Shown: positions 49,378-58,284 of the stretch, in pieces | How the letters are laid out: each line of letters opens with the position of its first letter | How positions within the stretch are numbered: the stretch's first letter is position 1 | Source of the DNA: Microcella alkalica | GTDB lineage: Bacteria; Actinomycetota; Actinomycetes; Actinomycetales; Microbacteriaceae | NCBI RefSeq assembly: GCF_014595885.1 | Contig: NZ_JABUKC010000001.1 | Location: forward strand, 124,001 to 188,000 | Direction of reading: 5' to 3' | DNA length: 64,000 nucleotides | Position numbers and translations under genes: made by a program | Notes under the pieces: model-generated | What the model was told of the DNA's origin: nothing | Database searches by the model: none | Seen by the model: the letters and a program-made list of their open reading frames with translations, nothing else

Positions 49378-52300
49378 TCACACCCTCAGTCGCAGGCCCT
49401 GCGGCGTCGCGACGAAGCCGGCCTCCTGCAGGGCATCCGCGAAGACCGTGCCGAACACGCTCGCCCCGTTGACCCGTTCGATGCGCAGCGAGCGCAGCCG
49501 GGCGCGCACGACGGCGGCGATCTCGCCGGCCGCCGCCGCGAGCGTCGCGGGCTCGTCGGTGAAGGTCAGCACGCTCTTGCCGCCGCGCTCGAGGTAGGCG
49601 ACGAGGTGCCCGTCGACGAGGGCGACGAGCGCGCCCGCCTTGCGCCCGGGCCGGTGCGCGGGCTGCCCCGCGGCGGGGTCGTCGGCGGCGCCCGGCCAGG
49701 GCAGAGCCGCGCCGTAGGGGTTGGCGGGGTCGGTCGCGGCGAGCACGAGGGGGGCCAGGGCGGGGGCCGCATCCGCGTCGCGCGAGAAGGCGCGCAGGCG
49801 GTCGACGGTCGCGGGTGTGCCGAACTGGGCGGCGCCGAGGTGCTCGACGAAGTAGCCGCGGCGCACGCGACCCGATTCCTCCATGCGGCTGAGCACCTTG
49901 TAGAGCAGCGCGAAGCCGCCGCGCACGCCCTCGGCCTGCACGGCTCCGCGCGTGACGACACCGTGCCGCTCGAGCAGGCTGTCGGCGAGGTGCGCGCCGC
50001 GCCGCGTCGGGTCGAGGTCGCGCTCGGGCAGCAGCGACCAGCGCCCGACCGTCGAGGGCGGGCCCGAGCGCGGGGGCAGCGTCGGGCGGGCGTAACCGCG
50101 GTAGGCGCGCGGCCGGGGCGCGCGCGCCGTCGCGGCCTTCTTCGCGCCGCCGAGCATCGCGCGCACGGGCGCGAAGGTGTCGTTGGTGATGAGCCCCGCC
50201 CAGACGAGCTGCCACAGGTCGTCGGCGAGGCGCGCGTCGTCGGTGGCGCCGGTCGCGTCGGCGAGCTGCCGGAAGAAGAACCCGCCGCCGCTTGCGAGCA
50301 CCGCCAGGATGCCCTCGTGCCGCTCCGCGCTCTCGGCATCGACGTCGAGCGGCGTCACCTCGCCGAGGCTCAGCGGGGCCAGATGCGGCAGGTGGATGCT
50401 CACCCAGCCGTCGCTGCCCGGCAGGTCGCCCGCCCCCGCCCACACCAGCTCGCCGCTCGCGGTGAGCTCGTCGAGCCACGCGGGGGAGTAGTCGCGCACG
50501 CGGCTTGGCAGCACGAGGGTCTCCCACGCCGAGGCCGGCAGCGCCACGCCCTGCAGCTGCTCGGCCGCCTGCAGCACCCCGTCGATGCCGCGCAGGGCGC
50601 CCCCGCCCCCGCCGCCGCCGGCGCCAGCACCGTGGCCGACGTGCTGCCACGCGGGCAGGAAGCGCCCGAGCGCTCCGGCGCTCACCGGCTCGATCTCGGC
50701 GCGCAGCGCGGCGAGGCTGCGCGTGCGCAAGCGACGGAGCACCTCATCGTCGACCCACTCGGTGCCGCTCGACCCGGGGCGGAACTCGCCCTCGATGACA
50801 CGGCGGTCGCTCGCGAGCCGGCGCAGGGCATCCGTCACGACCGCGATGCCGAGACCGAGCCGGTCGGCGACGTCGTGCGACGTGAACGGACCGTGCGTGC
50901 GGGCGAAGCGCGCGACGAGGTCGCCGAGCGGGTCGGGCACCGGCTCGAGGAACGCGCTCGGCACGCCGTGGGGGATGGGCGTGCCGAGGGCGTCGCGCAG
51001 GCGCGCGGCGTCTTCGACCACGGCCCAGCGCTCGACGCTCGCGCCGCCCGCGTCGCGCGCCGCGAACCGGAAGACCCGGTTCGCGCGCGCGAGCTCGCCG
51101 AGCCAGCCCTCGACCTCGGCGCCGTCGACCGAGCGGGCTTGGAGCTCGTCGACCGCGTGCGGGCCGAGGATGCGCAGCAGGTCGACGACCCCTTCAGCGT
51201 CGCGAGCGCGGCGGTCGGGGGCGAGGCGCTGCAGCTCGGCCTCGGTCTGCGCGATCACCTCCGGGTCGAGCACCTCGCGCAGCTCGGCGCGGCCCAGCAG
51301 CTCGGCGAGCAGGGCCGAGTCGATGCTGAGTGCGGCCGCGCGGCGCTCGGCGAGCGGGCTGTCGCCCTCGTAGAGGAACGCCGCGACGTACCCGAACAGG
51401 AGCGAGCGCGCGAACGGCGAGGGGCTCGGCGTCTCGACCTCGACGGTGCGCAGCTCGCGCTGCTCGATCGCGCGGGCGATGCCGGTGAGGCCGGGCAGGT
51501 CGTAGACGTCGCTCAGCACCTCGCGCAGGGTCTCGAGCACGATCGGGAAGCTCGGGAACTCGCGCGCGACCTCGAGCAGCTGACTCGCTCGCTGGCGCTG
51601 CTGCCACAGCGGCGAGCGCTGCGAGGGGTTGCGGCGCGGCAGCAGCAGGGCGCGCTGCGCGCACTCGCGGAAGCGCGCGGCGAAGACCGCCGACCCGCCG
51701 ACCTCGCTCGTGACGAGCGCCTCAAGCTCGGCCGGGTCGAAGAGGAAGAGGTCGGCGCCGGGCGGCTCGGCTTCCGTGTCGGGCAGCCGCACGACGATGC
51801 CATCGTCGGCCGCGATGGCCGCGCCGTCGAAGCCGTGCCGCTCGCGGATGCGGGCCGAGATCGCGAGCGCCCACGGCGCGTGCACGCCGAGCCCGAAGGG
51901 GGAGTGCAGGATGACGCGCCAGTCGCCGAGCTCGTCGCGGAAGCGCTCGACGACGAGCGCCGCATCCGTCGGCAGCTGGCCGGTCGCCTCGACCTGCTCG
52001 CGCAGCAGCGCGTCGAGGTTCTGGATGGCGCGGTCGTCGAGGCCGGCGGCGCGCAGGCGCTCGTGCCGGGCATCCGGTGCTGCCGCGGCGAGCTCGCGCG
52101 TCGTCGCTCCGAGCGCGCGGCCCAGCTCGGCGGGGCGGCCGAGGCCGTCGCCCTTCCAGAACGGCACCTTGCCGGGCACGCCGAAGGCGGGGGTGACGAC
52201 GACGCGGTCGTGCGTGATTTCCTCGATCTTCCAGCTCGTCGCGCCGAGGGCGAAGACGTCGCCGACGCGCGACTCGTAGACCATCTCCTCGTCGAGCTCG

Positions 52301-53982
52301 CCGACGCGTCGACCCGCGCCTTCGCCGGCGAGGAAGACCCCGAACAGCCCGCGGTCGGGGATCGTGCCGCCGCTCGTGACCGCGAGCCGCTGCGCGCCGG
52401 GGCGGCCGGTGAGCTGACCGCTCACGCGATCCCACACGATGCGCGGTCGCAGCTCGGCGAAGCGGTCGCTGGGGTACCGGCCGCTCAGCAGGTCGAGCAC
52501 CGCCTCGTACGCCGACCGCGGCAGGGTCGCGAAGGGTGCGGCGCGGCGCACGACCTCGAACCACTCGTCGAGGTCGGCGGGGTCGAGGGCGACGTGCGCG
52601 ACCGTCTGCTGCGCGAGCACGTCGAGCGGATTCGCGGGCACGCTGAGCTGCTCGATGCTGCCGGCGAGCATCCGCTCGCTCGCGACCGTCGCGTGCAGCA
52701 CGTCGGCGCGATGCTTCGGCACGATGACGCCGCGACTCACCTCGCCGACCTGGTGCCCGGCGCGGCCGAGGCGCTGCAGGCCGCTCGCGACGCTCGGCGG
52801 CGACTCGACCTGGATCACGAGGTCGACCGCGCCCATGTCGATGCCGAGCTCGAGGCTGCTCGTCGCGACGACGCAGCGCAGGCGGCCCGACTTCAGAGCA
52901 TCCTCGATCTCGGCGCGCTGATCCTTGCTGACCGAGCCGTGGTGGGCGCGGGCGAGCAGCGGCTCGGCGCCCGCGGTGCTGCCGGCCTGCGCCATCGTCG
53001 CCGCGGGCACGCTCGGCGCGGGCAGCGCGAGCTCGAGTCTCTCGGCGTAGATCTCGTTGAGCCGCGCCGTCAGCCGCTCGGCGAGCCGACGCGAGTTCGC
53101 GAACACGATCGTCGACCGGTGGGCGAGCACGCGGTCGACGATGTCCTCCTCGACGTGCGGCCAGATCGACGGGTTCGCGGTGCCGCCCGCCGCCGAGCCC
53201 TCGTCGTCGACGGGGCCGACGGGCGGCGGCTGCGTCATGTCGTCGACGGGCACGACGACGCGCAGGTCGAACGTCTTCGCCGCGGGCGGCTGCACGATCG
53301 TGACCGGCGCGCGCCCGCCGAGGAACCGCGCGACCTCCTCGACCGGCCGCACCGTCGCCGACAGCCCGATGCGCTGCGCGGGCCGTGCCAGGCGCGCGTC
53401 GAGCCGCTCGAGGCTCAGCGCGAGGTGCGCCCCGCGCTTCGTGCCGGCGACCGCGTGCACCTCGTCGACGATGACGGTCGTGACGCCGTCGAGCGTCTCG
53501 CGCGCGCTCGAGGTGAGCATGAGGTACAGGCTCTCGGGGGTCGTGATGAGGATGTCCGGCGGCGACTTCGCGAGCGCCCGCCGGTCGGCCGACGGCGTGT
53601 CGCCCGATCGCACGCCCACGCTGATCGCGGGCGCGGGCTGCCCGAGCCGCGCCGCGGTCTGCGTCACGCCGATGAGGGGCGAGCGCAGGTTGCGCTCCAC
53701 GTCGACGCCGAGGGCCTTGAGCGGCGAGATGTAGAGCACGCGCGTGCGCCGGCGCTCGTCCTCCGGCGGCCGCTCGACGGTGAGCCGGTCGATCGACCAC
53801 AGGAACGCCGCGAGCGTCTTGCCCGAGCCGGTCGGCGCGACGACGAGGGCGTGCTGGCCGCTCGAGATCGCCTCCCACGCGCCGAGCTGCGCCGGCGTGG
53901 GCGCCGGGAACGCGCCCTCGAACCACGTGCGGGTGGCCGGGGCGAACCGGTCGAGCACGCGATCGAGGTCGGGCGAGGTCAT
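49378..53982 (-). CDS. lhr: Lhr-type superfamily 2 DNA helicase
   Basis: This 1534-residue enzyme has an SF2 helicase core: Walker A PTGSGKT (50-56), DEVH box in TVIVDEVHAV, SAT-like LSATVRP and motif VI LGRAGHQVGEV. A winged-helix and Lhr core region follows to about residue 870, then a long C-terminal domain with WVDDEVLRRLRTRS, GRFLPAWQHVG and VLTFTDEPATLAAAA. The length matches the long actinobacterial Lhr (about 1500). It is an ATP-dependent 3'-5' translocase that unwinds RNA-DNA hybrids and is induced by DNA damage in mycobacteria. The next gene, nei2, points to base-excision repair. Confidence 0.96.
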   Translation of the reverse strand: MTSPDLDRVLDRFAPATRTWFEGAFPAPTPAQLGAWEAISSGQHALVVAPTGSGKTLAAFLWSIDRLTVERPPEDERRRTRVLYISPLKALGVDVERNLRSPLIGVTQTAARLGQPAPAISVGVRSGDTPSADRRALAKSPPDILITTPESLYLMLTSSARETLDGVTTVIVDEVHAVAGTKRGAHLALSLERLDARLARPAQRIGLSATVRPVEEVARFLGGRAPVTIVQPPAAKTFDLRVVVPVDDMTQPPPVGPVDDEGSAAGGTANPSIWPHVEEDIVDRVLAHRSTIVFANSRRLAERLTARLNEIYAERLELALPAPSVPAATMAQAGSTAGAEPLLARAHHGSVSKDQRAEIEDALKSGRLRCVVATSSLELGIDMGAVDLVIQVESPPSVASGLQRLGRAGHQVGEVSRGVIVPKHRADVLHATVASERMLAGSIEQLSVPANPLDVLAQQTVAHVALDPADLDEWFEVVRRAAPFATLPRSAYEAVLDLLSGRYPSDRFAELRPRIVWDRVSGQLTGRPGAQRLAVTSGGTIPDRGLFGVFLAGEGAGRRVGELDEEMVYESRVGDVFALGATSWKIEEITHDRVVVTPAFGVPGKVPFWKGDGLGRPAELGRALGATTRELAAAAPDARHERLRAAGLDDRAIQNLDALLREQVEATGQLPTDAALVVERFRDELGDWRVILHSPFGLGVHAPWALAISARIRERHGFDGAAIAADDGIVVRLPDTEAEPPGADLFLFDPAELEALVTSEVGGSAVFAARFRECAQRALLLPRRNPSQRSPLWQQRQRASQLLEVAREFPSFPIVLETLREVLSDVYDLPGLTGIARAIEQRELRTVEVETPSPSPFARSLLFGYVAAFLYEGDSPLAERRAAALSIDSALLAELLGRAELREVLDPEVIAQTEAELQRLAPDRRARDAEGVVDLLRILGPHAVDELQARSVDGAEVEGWLGELARANRVFRFAARDAGGASVERWAVVEDAARLRDALGTPIPHGVPSAFLEPVPDPLGDLVARFARTHGPFTSHDVADRLGLGIAVVTDALRRLASDRRVIEGEFRPGSSGTEWVDDEVLRRLRTRSLAALRAEIEPVSAGALGRFLPAWQHVGHGAGAGGGGGGGALRGIDGVLQAAEQLQGVALPASAWETLVLPSRVRDYSPAWLDELTASGELVWAGAGDLPGSDGWVSIHLPHLAPLSLGEVTPLDVDAESAERHEGILAVLASGGGFFFRQLADATGATDDARLADDLWQLVWAGLITNDTFAPVRAMLGGAKKAATARAPRPRAYRGYARPTLPPRSGPPSTVGRWSLLPERDLDPTRRGAHLADSLLERHGVVTRGAVQAEGVRGGFALLYKVLSRMEESGRVRRGYFVEHLGAAQFGTPATVDRLRAFSRDADAAPALAPLVLAATDPANPYGAALPWPGAADDPAAGQPAHRPGRKAGALVALVDGHLVAYLERGGKSVLTFTDEPATLAAAAGEIAAVVRARLRSLRIERVNGASVFGTVFADALQEAGFVATPQGLRLRV

Positions 53983-54027
53983 CGGTTCATTGTGCCGGTG
54001 ACGGCCGACAGCATCCCCGGCCGGTTC

Positions 54028-54675
54028 TCAGTCGGCGGCGGGCCGCTCGGCGCCCCCGTAGAACGGGCGCAGGAAGGCGAGCACGTCGGTCAGCTCGGCC
54101 TCGTTGATCGCGTGGCCGAGGCCCTCGTAGATGCGGTCGGTGAGGGTCGCGTGGCGCGGCAGCCACTCGTGGGTGTGCTCGACGAGCGGCGGCGCGATGA
54201 CCTCGTCGAGGGTGCCGCGGCCCCAGAAGACGGGCGGCTGCTGGGCGAGCATCCGGTCATCGGCGGGAGCCTCGCCGGGCACGACGAAGCCAGCGAGACT
54301 CACCGCGAAGGCGAAGCGCTCGGGCGCGTGCCGCAGCAGCTGGATCGCCATCGACCCGCCCTGGCTGAAGCCGAGCAGCCCGACGCTCGAGGCGCGCTGC
54401 CGGTCGAGCCAGGCGAGGATGCCGCGCGCGGCCGCGTCGGCCTGCGGCGCCCGGTCGTCGGTGATGTCGTACCAGGCGTAGCCGAGGCTCGCGCGCAGCG
54501 GAGCGCGCAGGCTCGCGATGACCGGCTGCAGCGGCAGGTACTGGGCGAGGCCGAACAGGTCGCCCTCGTGCGAGTTGTAGCCGTGCAGCAGCACGAGCAG
54601 CGGGCGCTCGGCGCGCTCGTGCTCGGGCGCCGACCAGAGGATCGCGGACTCGTCGATGAGCTGGATGCCGGTCAT
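54028..54675 (-). CDS. Alpha/beta hydrolase, phospholipase/carboxylesterase family
   Basis: This 215-residue hydrolase has the oxyanion strand LLVLLHGYNSHEGD, the nucleophile elbow LLGFSQGGSMA (Ser), an acid in WGRGTLDEVIAP and His in GLGHAINEAEL. This is the small carboxylesterase/acyl-protein thioesterase layout. The substrate is unknown. The ATG at 54675 is chosen over an upstream start since the family begins near LLVLLHG. It is divergent from the Nudix gene. Confidence 0.86.
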   Translation of the reverse strand: MTGIQLIDESAILWSAPEHERAERPLLVLLHGYNSHEGDLFGLAQYLPLQPVIASLRAPLRASLGYAWYDITDDRAPQADAAARGILAWLDRQRASSVGLLGFSQGGSMAIQLLRHAPERFAFAVSLAGFVVPGEAPADDRMLAQQPPVFWGRGTLDEVIAPPLVEHTHEWLPRHATLTDRIYEGLGHAINEAELTDVLAFLRPFYGGAERPAAD

Positions 54676-54727
54676 GCGACGAGTCAACACCACGAGGCCG
54701 GATGCCCGGCTGGGGTATGAATGAGGC

Positions 54728-55270
54728 ATGGCCTCCACGCGCACCCCCGACCCGAACCCCGGCTGGCTGTCGGACGACGAGCTCGAGCAGGTGCGCCGCC
54801 GCCTGCCGCTGCTCTACGTCGAGGCCGTGCCGGTGCGCGTCGACGGGCTCGGGCAGGTGACCGAGGTGGGGGTGCTGCTGCGCGTCAACGCCTCCGGGTC
54901 GATCACCCGCACGCTCGTGTCGGGCCGCGTGATGTTCGGCGAGACGCTGCGCGACGCGCTCTTCCGCCACCTCGAGAAGGATCTCGGGCCGATGGCGTTC
55001 CCGCAGCTGCCGGCGTCGCCGGTGCCCTTCCAGGTCGCCGAGTACTTCCCGCTGCCGGGGGTGTCGCGCTTCAGCGACGACCGCCAGCACGCCGTCTCGC
55101 TCGCCTACGTCGTGCCGGTGACGGGCACGTGCGACCCGCGACAGGACGCGCTCGAGCTGACCTGGCTCACGCCGGAGGAGGCCGCGTCGCAGCGGGTCTC
55201 CGACGAGATGGAGGGCGGCCGCGGCGTGCTGCTGCGGGCCGCGCTCGCCTCGGTGGGCGTGCTGCCGTAG
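54728..55270 (+). CDS. Nudix-like hydrolase (DUF4916 type)
   Basis: This 180-residue protein has a Nudix fold with a modified Nudix box: GRVMFGETLRDALFRHLEKDLG (about 67-88). It has the G-x5-E start and the Arg, but the usual REUxEEx core is changed to RHLEKD. Flanking strands LLYVEAVPVRVDGLG and QHAVSLAYVVPVTG match the actinobacterial DUF4916 group. Whether it hydrolyses nucleoside diphosphate derivatives is open, because the metal-binding Glu pair is altered. Confidence 0.82.
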   Translation: MASTRTPDPNPGWLSDDELEQVRRRLPLLYVEAVPVRVDGLGQVTEVGVLLRVNASGSITRTLVSGRVMFGETLRDALFRHLEKDLGPMAFPQLPASPVPFQVAEYFPLPGVSRFSDDRQHAVSLAYVVPVTGTCDPRQDALELTWLTPEEAASQRVSDEMEGGRGVLLRAALASVGVLP

Positions 55271-55286
55271 GGCGGAGCCGGGCGGG

Positions 55287-55314
55287 CGGCCGGCGCTGCG
55301 CGGCCGGCGCTGCG
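55287..55314. repeat. Tandem direct repeat of 14 bp
   Basis: GGCCGGCGCTGCGC occurs twice without a spacer in the 61-bp gap between the Nudix and GNAT genes. Each unit is partly self-complementary, so this gap may serve as a bidirectional terminator. Confidence 0.6.
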
Positions 55315-55331
55315 CGGTGCGCGGTGCGCGC

Positions 55332-55865
55332 TCAGCGCACCATCCGCGAGCAGTGGGCGTCGTCCCACGGCGCGTACGGATGCCCGAGGCCGTCGAGCGC
55401 GAATCCGTGCTTCTCGTAGAAGCGTCGCGCCCGATGGTTCGCGGTGACGATCCACGCGTAGGCGGGTCGGTCGTCGAGCACGCCGTAAAGCAGGCGGGCA
55501 CCGAGCCCGGAGCCGTGCGTGCTCGCGAGCGTGTAGAGCGAGTCGAGCTTCGTCGGCCGCGGGGCCTCGGGGTCGTCGCTCGGCGCGCTGCGGGCGAAGC
55601 CGACGAGCTCGGGGGCGCCACCGGTCGGGCCGCTCGCGAGGTCGTGCCGTTCGGCGACGAGGGCGATCGACCCCGGAAGGGTGGCGTCGGCCGAGCCCGC
55701 GGCGAGCATTCCCGCCCATTCGTCGGCGAGGGATCCGGCGCTCGCCGCGGCGAGGAACCGGTCGCTCAGCACGCCGGTGTAGGTCTCGAGCCAGCACGCG
55801 TGGTGCAGGCGCCCCAGCGCGGCGGCGTCGTCGAGGGTCGCCGGGCGGATGCGGTACTCGGGCAC
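55332..55865 (-). CDS. GNAT-family N-acetyltransferase
   Basis: This 177-residue GNAT protein shows YRIRPATLDDAAALGRLHHACWLETY, a central strand ELVGFARSAP, LDSLYTLASTHGSGLGARLLYGVLDD (acetyl-CoA loop) and the C-terminal TANHRARRFYEKHGFALDG. The substrate is unknown. The GTG at 55865 is supported by a TAGGCT box six bases upstream. Remains of another GNAT gene lie 280 bp away. Confidence 0.88.
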   Translation of the reverse strand: MPEYRIRPATLDDAAALGRLHHACWLETYTGVLSDRFLAAASAGSLADEWAGMLAAGSADATLPGSIALVAERHDLASGPTGGAPELVGFARSAPSDDPEAPRPTKLDSLYTLASTHGSGLGARLLYGVLDDRPAYAWIVTANHRARRFYEKHGFALDGLGHPYAPWDDAHCSRMVR

Positions 55866-55871
55866 CCCGAG

Positions 55872-55877
55872 AGCCTA
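55872..55877 (-). promoter_or_regulatory. -10 box TAGGCT of the GNAT gene
   Basis: On the minus strand, TAGGCT ends six bases before the GTG at 55865. Confidence 0.65.
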
Positions 55878-56050
55878 GGACCAGCGGGCTCGGCGCCCGC
55901 TCAGGGCCTTGAGCCCTGGGGGAGCGCTGCGCATCGACCGTGCTCTCCTGTCGTCGAGGCGTGAGGTCCCTCGATCTCGACACTCCTCGATGACGGTCGG
56001 AGGTCGGCCGAGGGCGAGGGTCGGCGGCCCCGAGCCCGACCTTCGCGACG

Positions 56051-56105
56051 CTCACGATGTGGAGGAGTGTCGAAATGCGATTTCGTCATTCCTCCACATC
56101 GTGAG
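56051..56105. repeat. 55-bp near-perfect palindrome
   Basis: Arms of 26 bp (56051-56076 and 56080-56105) with a 3-base loop GCG. They differ only by one G-T pair and one mispair. The outer 16 bp are perfect (CTCACGATGTGGAGGA). This is the longest hairpin in the window and exceeds what a terminator needs. It may be a mobile-element end or repeat and lies next to a truncated gene. Confidence 0.75.
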
Positions 56106-56142
56106 TGCGCACACGGTGGAGGGGTTCGGGTCGCGCGGACGC

Positions 56143-56262
56143 TCAGCGCACCAGGTGGATCTCGATCAGGTTCTCGAAGCGCGGCAGCTGCTCGGTCGTG
56201 CCGTCGTGCGCGAACCCGCTGCGCTCGGAGAAGGCGCGCGCTCGAGGGTTGCGATCCGACCA
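56143..56262 (-). pseudogene. C-terminal remnant of a GNAT acetyltransferase
   Basis: The minus strand reads WSDRNPRARAFSERSGFAHD then GTTEQLPRFENLIEIHLVR and stop (56143-56145). NPRARAF.ER.GF...G is the classic final helix and strand of GNAT enzymes. No start codon or upstream GNAT domain is present, so only about 40 codons of a lost gene remain. It is not a duplicate of the intact GNAT at 55332, whose tail differs. Confidence 0.7.
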
Positions 56263-56305
56263 CGCTCGAGGATTCGCCAGTACCCGACCGGCCCCGCGAA
56301 CGCGA

Positions 56306-56339
56306 GCGCGCCCGCCTCCTGGAGGGGAGACGGGCGCGC
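56306..56339 (-). terminator. Terminator of the DEAD-box helicase gene
   Basis: The stem GCGCGCCCG/CGGGCGCGC (9 bp) with a 16-base loop lies about 20 bases after the helicase stop codon in its direction of transcription. Confidence 0.7.
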
Positions 56340-56358
56340 GGAGCGTGAACCGGTGCGA

Positions 56359-57999
56359 CTAGCGCCCGCGGCGCTGGCCTCCGCCGTTCGAGCGCACGAC
56401 CTGGCCGACGCGGATGCCGCCGCCGGCCGAGCCGTTGCCGTGGCCGCCCTGGCCGCCGGCGGGCGCCGAGGCGCGGCGCGAGCCCTGGCGGGTTCGCGGC
56501 GCGGCGGGCGACTCGGTGTGACGGTGGGCGTCGGCACGGTGCGGCGCGGCGTCGGTGCGCGGCGCCGACGAGCGGCCTGCGGTCGCCCCCGGCGCGGAGG
56601 CCGTCGCGGTCACGGCCGTTCCGGTGCCGGCAGCGGCGCCCTGGCCGCGCCCGCGCCCGCCGCGCCCGCGGCGCGAACGACCCGAACCGGCCGAACCGGT
56701 CGAGCCGTCAGCGGCGTTCGAGCCCGAGCGCGCGGCGCGCTTGCGCTGCGCGTTCGCCCCCTGCGAGGAGCCCCCGCCCTGCACGGGCGGACGCAGCACG
56801 GCCGGGAGCGCGTCGGCGGCGACGCGGGGCGCGATCTCGCCGATGAGCGCGACGACGGCATCCGATGCGGCGGTCACCTGCTGCGGCTGCACGCGGATGT
56901 CGGCCTTCTTCAGCAGCGCGGCGGTGTCGCGACGCTGCTCGGGCAGCACGAGGGTGACCACGTCGCCCTCGGCGCCGGCGCGGGCCGTGCGGCCCGAGCG
57001 GTGCAGGTAGGCCTTGTGCTCCATGGGCGGGTCGACGTGCACGACGAGCTCGATGTCGTCGACGTGCACGCCGCGCGCGGCGACGTCGGTCGCGACGAGC
57101 ACGCGCACGCTGCCCTCGCCGAACGCGGCGAGGTTGCGGTCGCGCGCCGGCTGCGACAGGTTGCCGTGCAGGTCGACGGCGGGGATGCCCTCGGCCGTCA
57201 GCTGCTTCGCGAGCTTCTTCGCCTGGTGCTTGGTGCGCATGAAGAGGATGCGGCGGCCGGCTCCCGAGGCGAGCGCCGACACGAGGCGCTTCTTCTCGTC
57301 GACGCCCGACACCTCGAACACGTGGTGCGTCATCGCGGCGACGGGCGAGTTCGCCTCGTCGACCGAGTGCAGCACCGGGTTGTGCAGGAACTGCTTGACG
57401 AGCTTGTCCACGCCGTTGTCGAGCGTGGCGCTGAACAGCAGGCGCTGCCCGTTCGCCGGCGTCGCCTTGAGGATGCGCGTCACACCGGGCAGGAAGCCCA
57501 GGTCGGCCATGTGGTCGGCCTCGTCGAGCACGGTGATCTCGACCGCGTCGAGCGAGACGAAGCCCTGTTGCATGAGGTCTTCGAGGCGGCCGGGCGCGGC
57601 GACGACGATGTCGACGCCGCGCTGCAGCTGCTGCACCTGCTTGTTCTGGGAGACGCCGCCGAAGATCGTCATCGCGGTGAGGCCGTAGGCCTTCGCGAGC
57701 GGCTCGATCGTGGCGCGGATCTGCGTGGCGAGCTCGCGGGTCGGCGCGAGCACGAGGCCGAGCGGGCGCATCGGGCGCCGCGGGGCGCCGGTGCGCGAGC
57801 CGATGCGCGCGACCATCGGGATCGAGAACGCGAGCGTCTTGCCCGAGCCGGTCTTGCCGCGGCCGAGCACGTCGCGGCCGGCGAGCGTGTCGGGCAGCGT
57901 GTCGACCTGGATCGGGAACGCCTCGGTCTTGCCCTGCTCCGCGAGAACCTCGACGAGGGGGTACGGAACGCCGAGCGCGCTGAAGGTGGTGTCAGTCAT
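56359..57999 (-). CDS. DEAD-box RNA helicase
   Basis: This 546-residue helicase has the Q motif (FPIQVDTLP), Walker A GKTGSGKT (48-55), PTRELA, the DEAD box in VLDEADHMADLGF, SAT (LLFSATL) and motif VI HRSGRTARAG. A long C-terminal tail (about 395-546) rich in Gly, Arg, Ala and Ser ends in RSNGGGQRRGR and likely binds RNA. It probably aids RNA unwinding or ribosome assembly, especially in the cold. A candidate GATACT -10 box near 58138-58144 on this strand would give a 5' leader of about 130 bases, in keeping with cold-responsive helicase genes. Confidence 0.94.
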   Translation of the reverse strand: MTDTTFSALGVPYPLVEVLAEQGKTEAFPIQVDTLPDTLAGRDVLGRGKTGSGKTLAFSIPMVARIGSRTGAPRRPMRPLGLVLAPTRELATQIRATIEPLAKAYGLTAMTIFGGVSQNKQVQQLQRGVDIVVAAPGRLEDLMQQGFVSLDAVEITVLDEADHMADLGFLPGVTRILKATPANGQRLLFSATLDNGVDKLVKQFLHNPVLHSVDEANSPVAAMTHHVFEVSGVDEKKRLVSALASGAGRRILFMRTKHQAKKLAKQLTAEGIPAVDLHGNLSQPARDRNLAAFGEGSVRVLVATDVAARGVHVDDIELVVHVDPPMEHKAYLHRSGRTARAGAEGDVVTLVLPEQRRDTAALLKKADIRVQPQQVTAASDAVVALIGEIAPRVAADALPAVLRPPVQGGGSSQGANAQRKRAARSGSNAADGSTGSAGSGRSRRGRGGRGRGQGAAAGTGTAVTATASAPGATAGRSSAPRTDAAPHRADAHRHTESPAAPRTRQGSRRASAPAGGQGGHGNGSAGGGIRVGQVVRSNGGGQRRGR

Positions 58000-58284
58000 G
58001 AAGGTGGTGCCTTTCGAGCATGCGCGACCCCCGGCATCCGCGACCGAGCGGTCAGGATGCGGAGCGCACGCCGTGGGCGCACGCGGTCGGGAATCGAAGT
58101 GGCGACGGCGGCGAAGGCCGACATCGTTCGCCGTGAGAAAGTATCGAACCGCGGTGCGCGAGTCGGTGCGCGAGGTGCGGGATGAGTAAGCGTTCTACGA
58201 CGCGGGCCGGCCGGGTTCAGCCGGGCCTCTGCGTCCACCGTAGCAGGTCGCCCTCTCGGCACCCCGAGGGAGCCTGCCGACCGG
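58000..58284. other. 285-bp gap between the helicase and acyl-CoA dehydrogenase genes
   Basis: No coding sequence is supported. It contains the probable helicase promoter and long leader (58000-58145). Near 58249-58270 a CCCTC/GAGGG-type imperfect hairpin may end the acyl-CoA dehydrogenase transcript. Confidence 0.5.

Larger units (their letters stand above)
55866..56358. other. 493-bp gap with nested inverted repeats and a gene remnant
   Basis: No intact gene is supported. Contents: the GNAT promoter; two hairpins (AGCGGGC/GCCCGCT at 55883-55901 and CAGGGC/GCCCTG at 55902-55918); a 12-bp inverted repeat pair sharing GAGGAGTGTCGA (near 55980 and 56062); the long palindrome 56051-56105; the C-terminal piece of a second GNAT gene; and the helicase terminator. 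Confidence 0.7.

Noticed and set aside
49174-54720. A 1848-codon open frame on the plus strand opposite lhr
   Set aside because: Composition is Arg/Glu/Ala/Asp/Val-rich low complexity typical of the antisense frame of a high-GC gene. The minus strand encodes a full helicase with all motifs.
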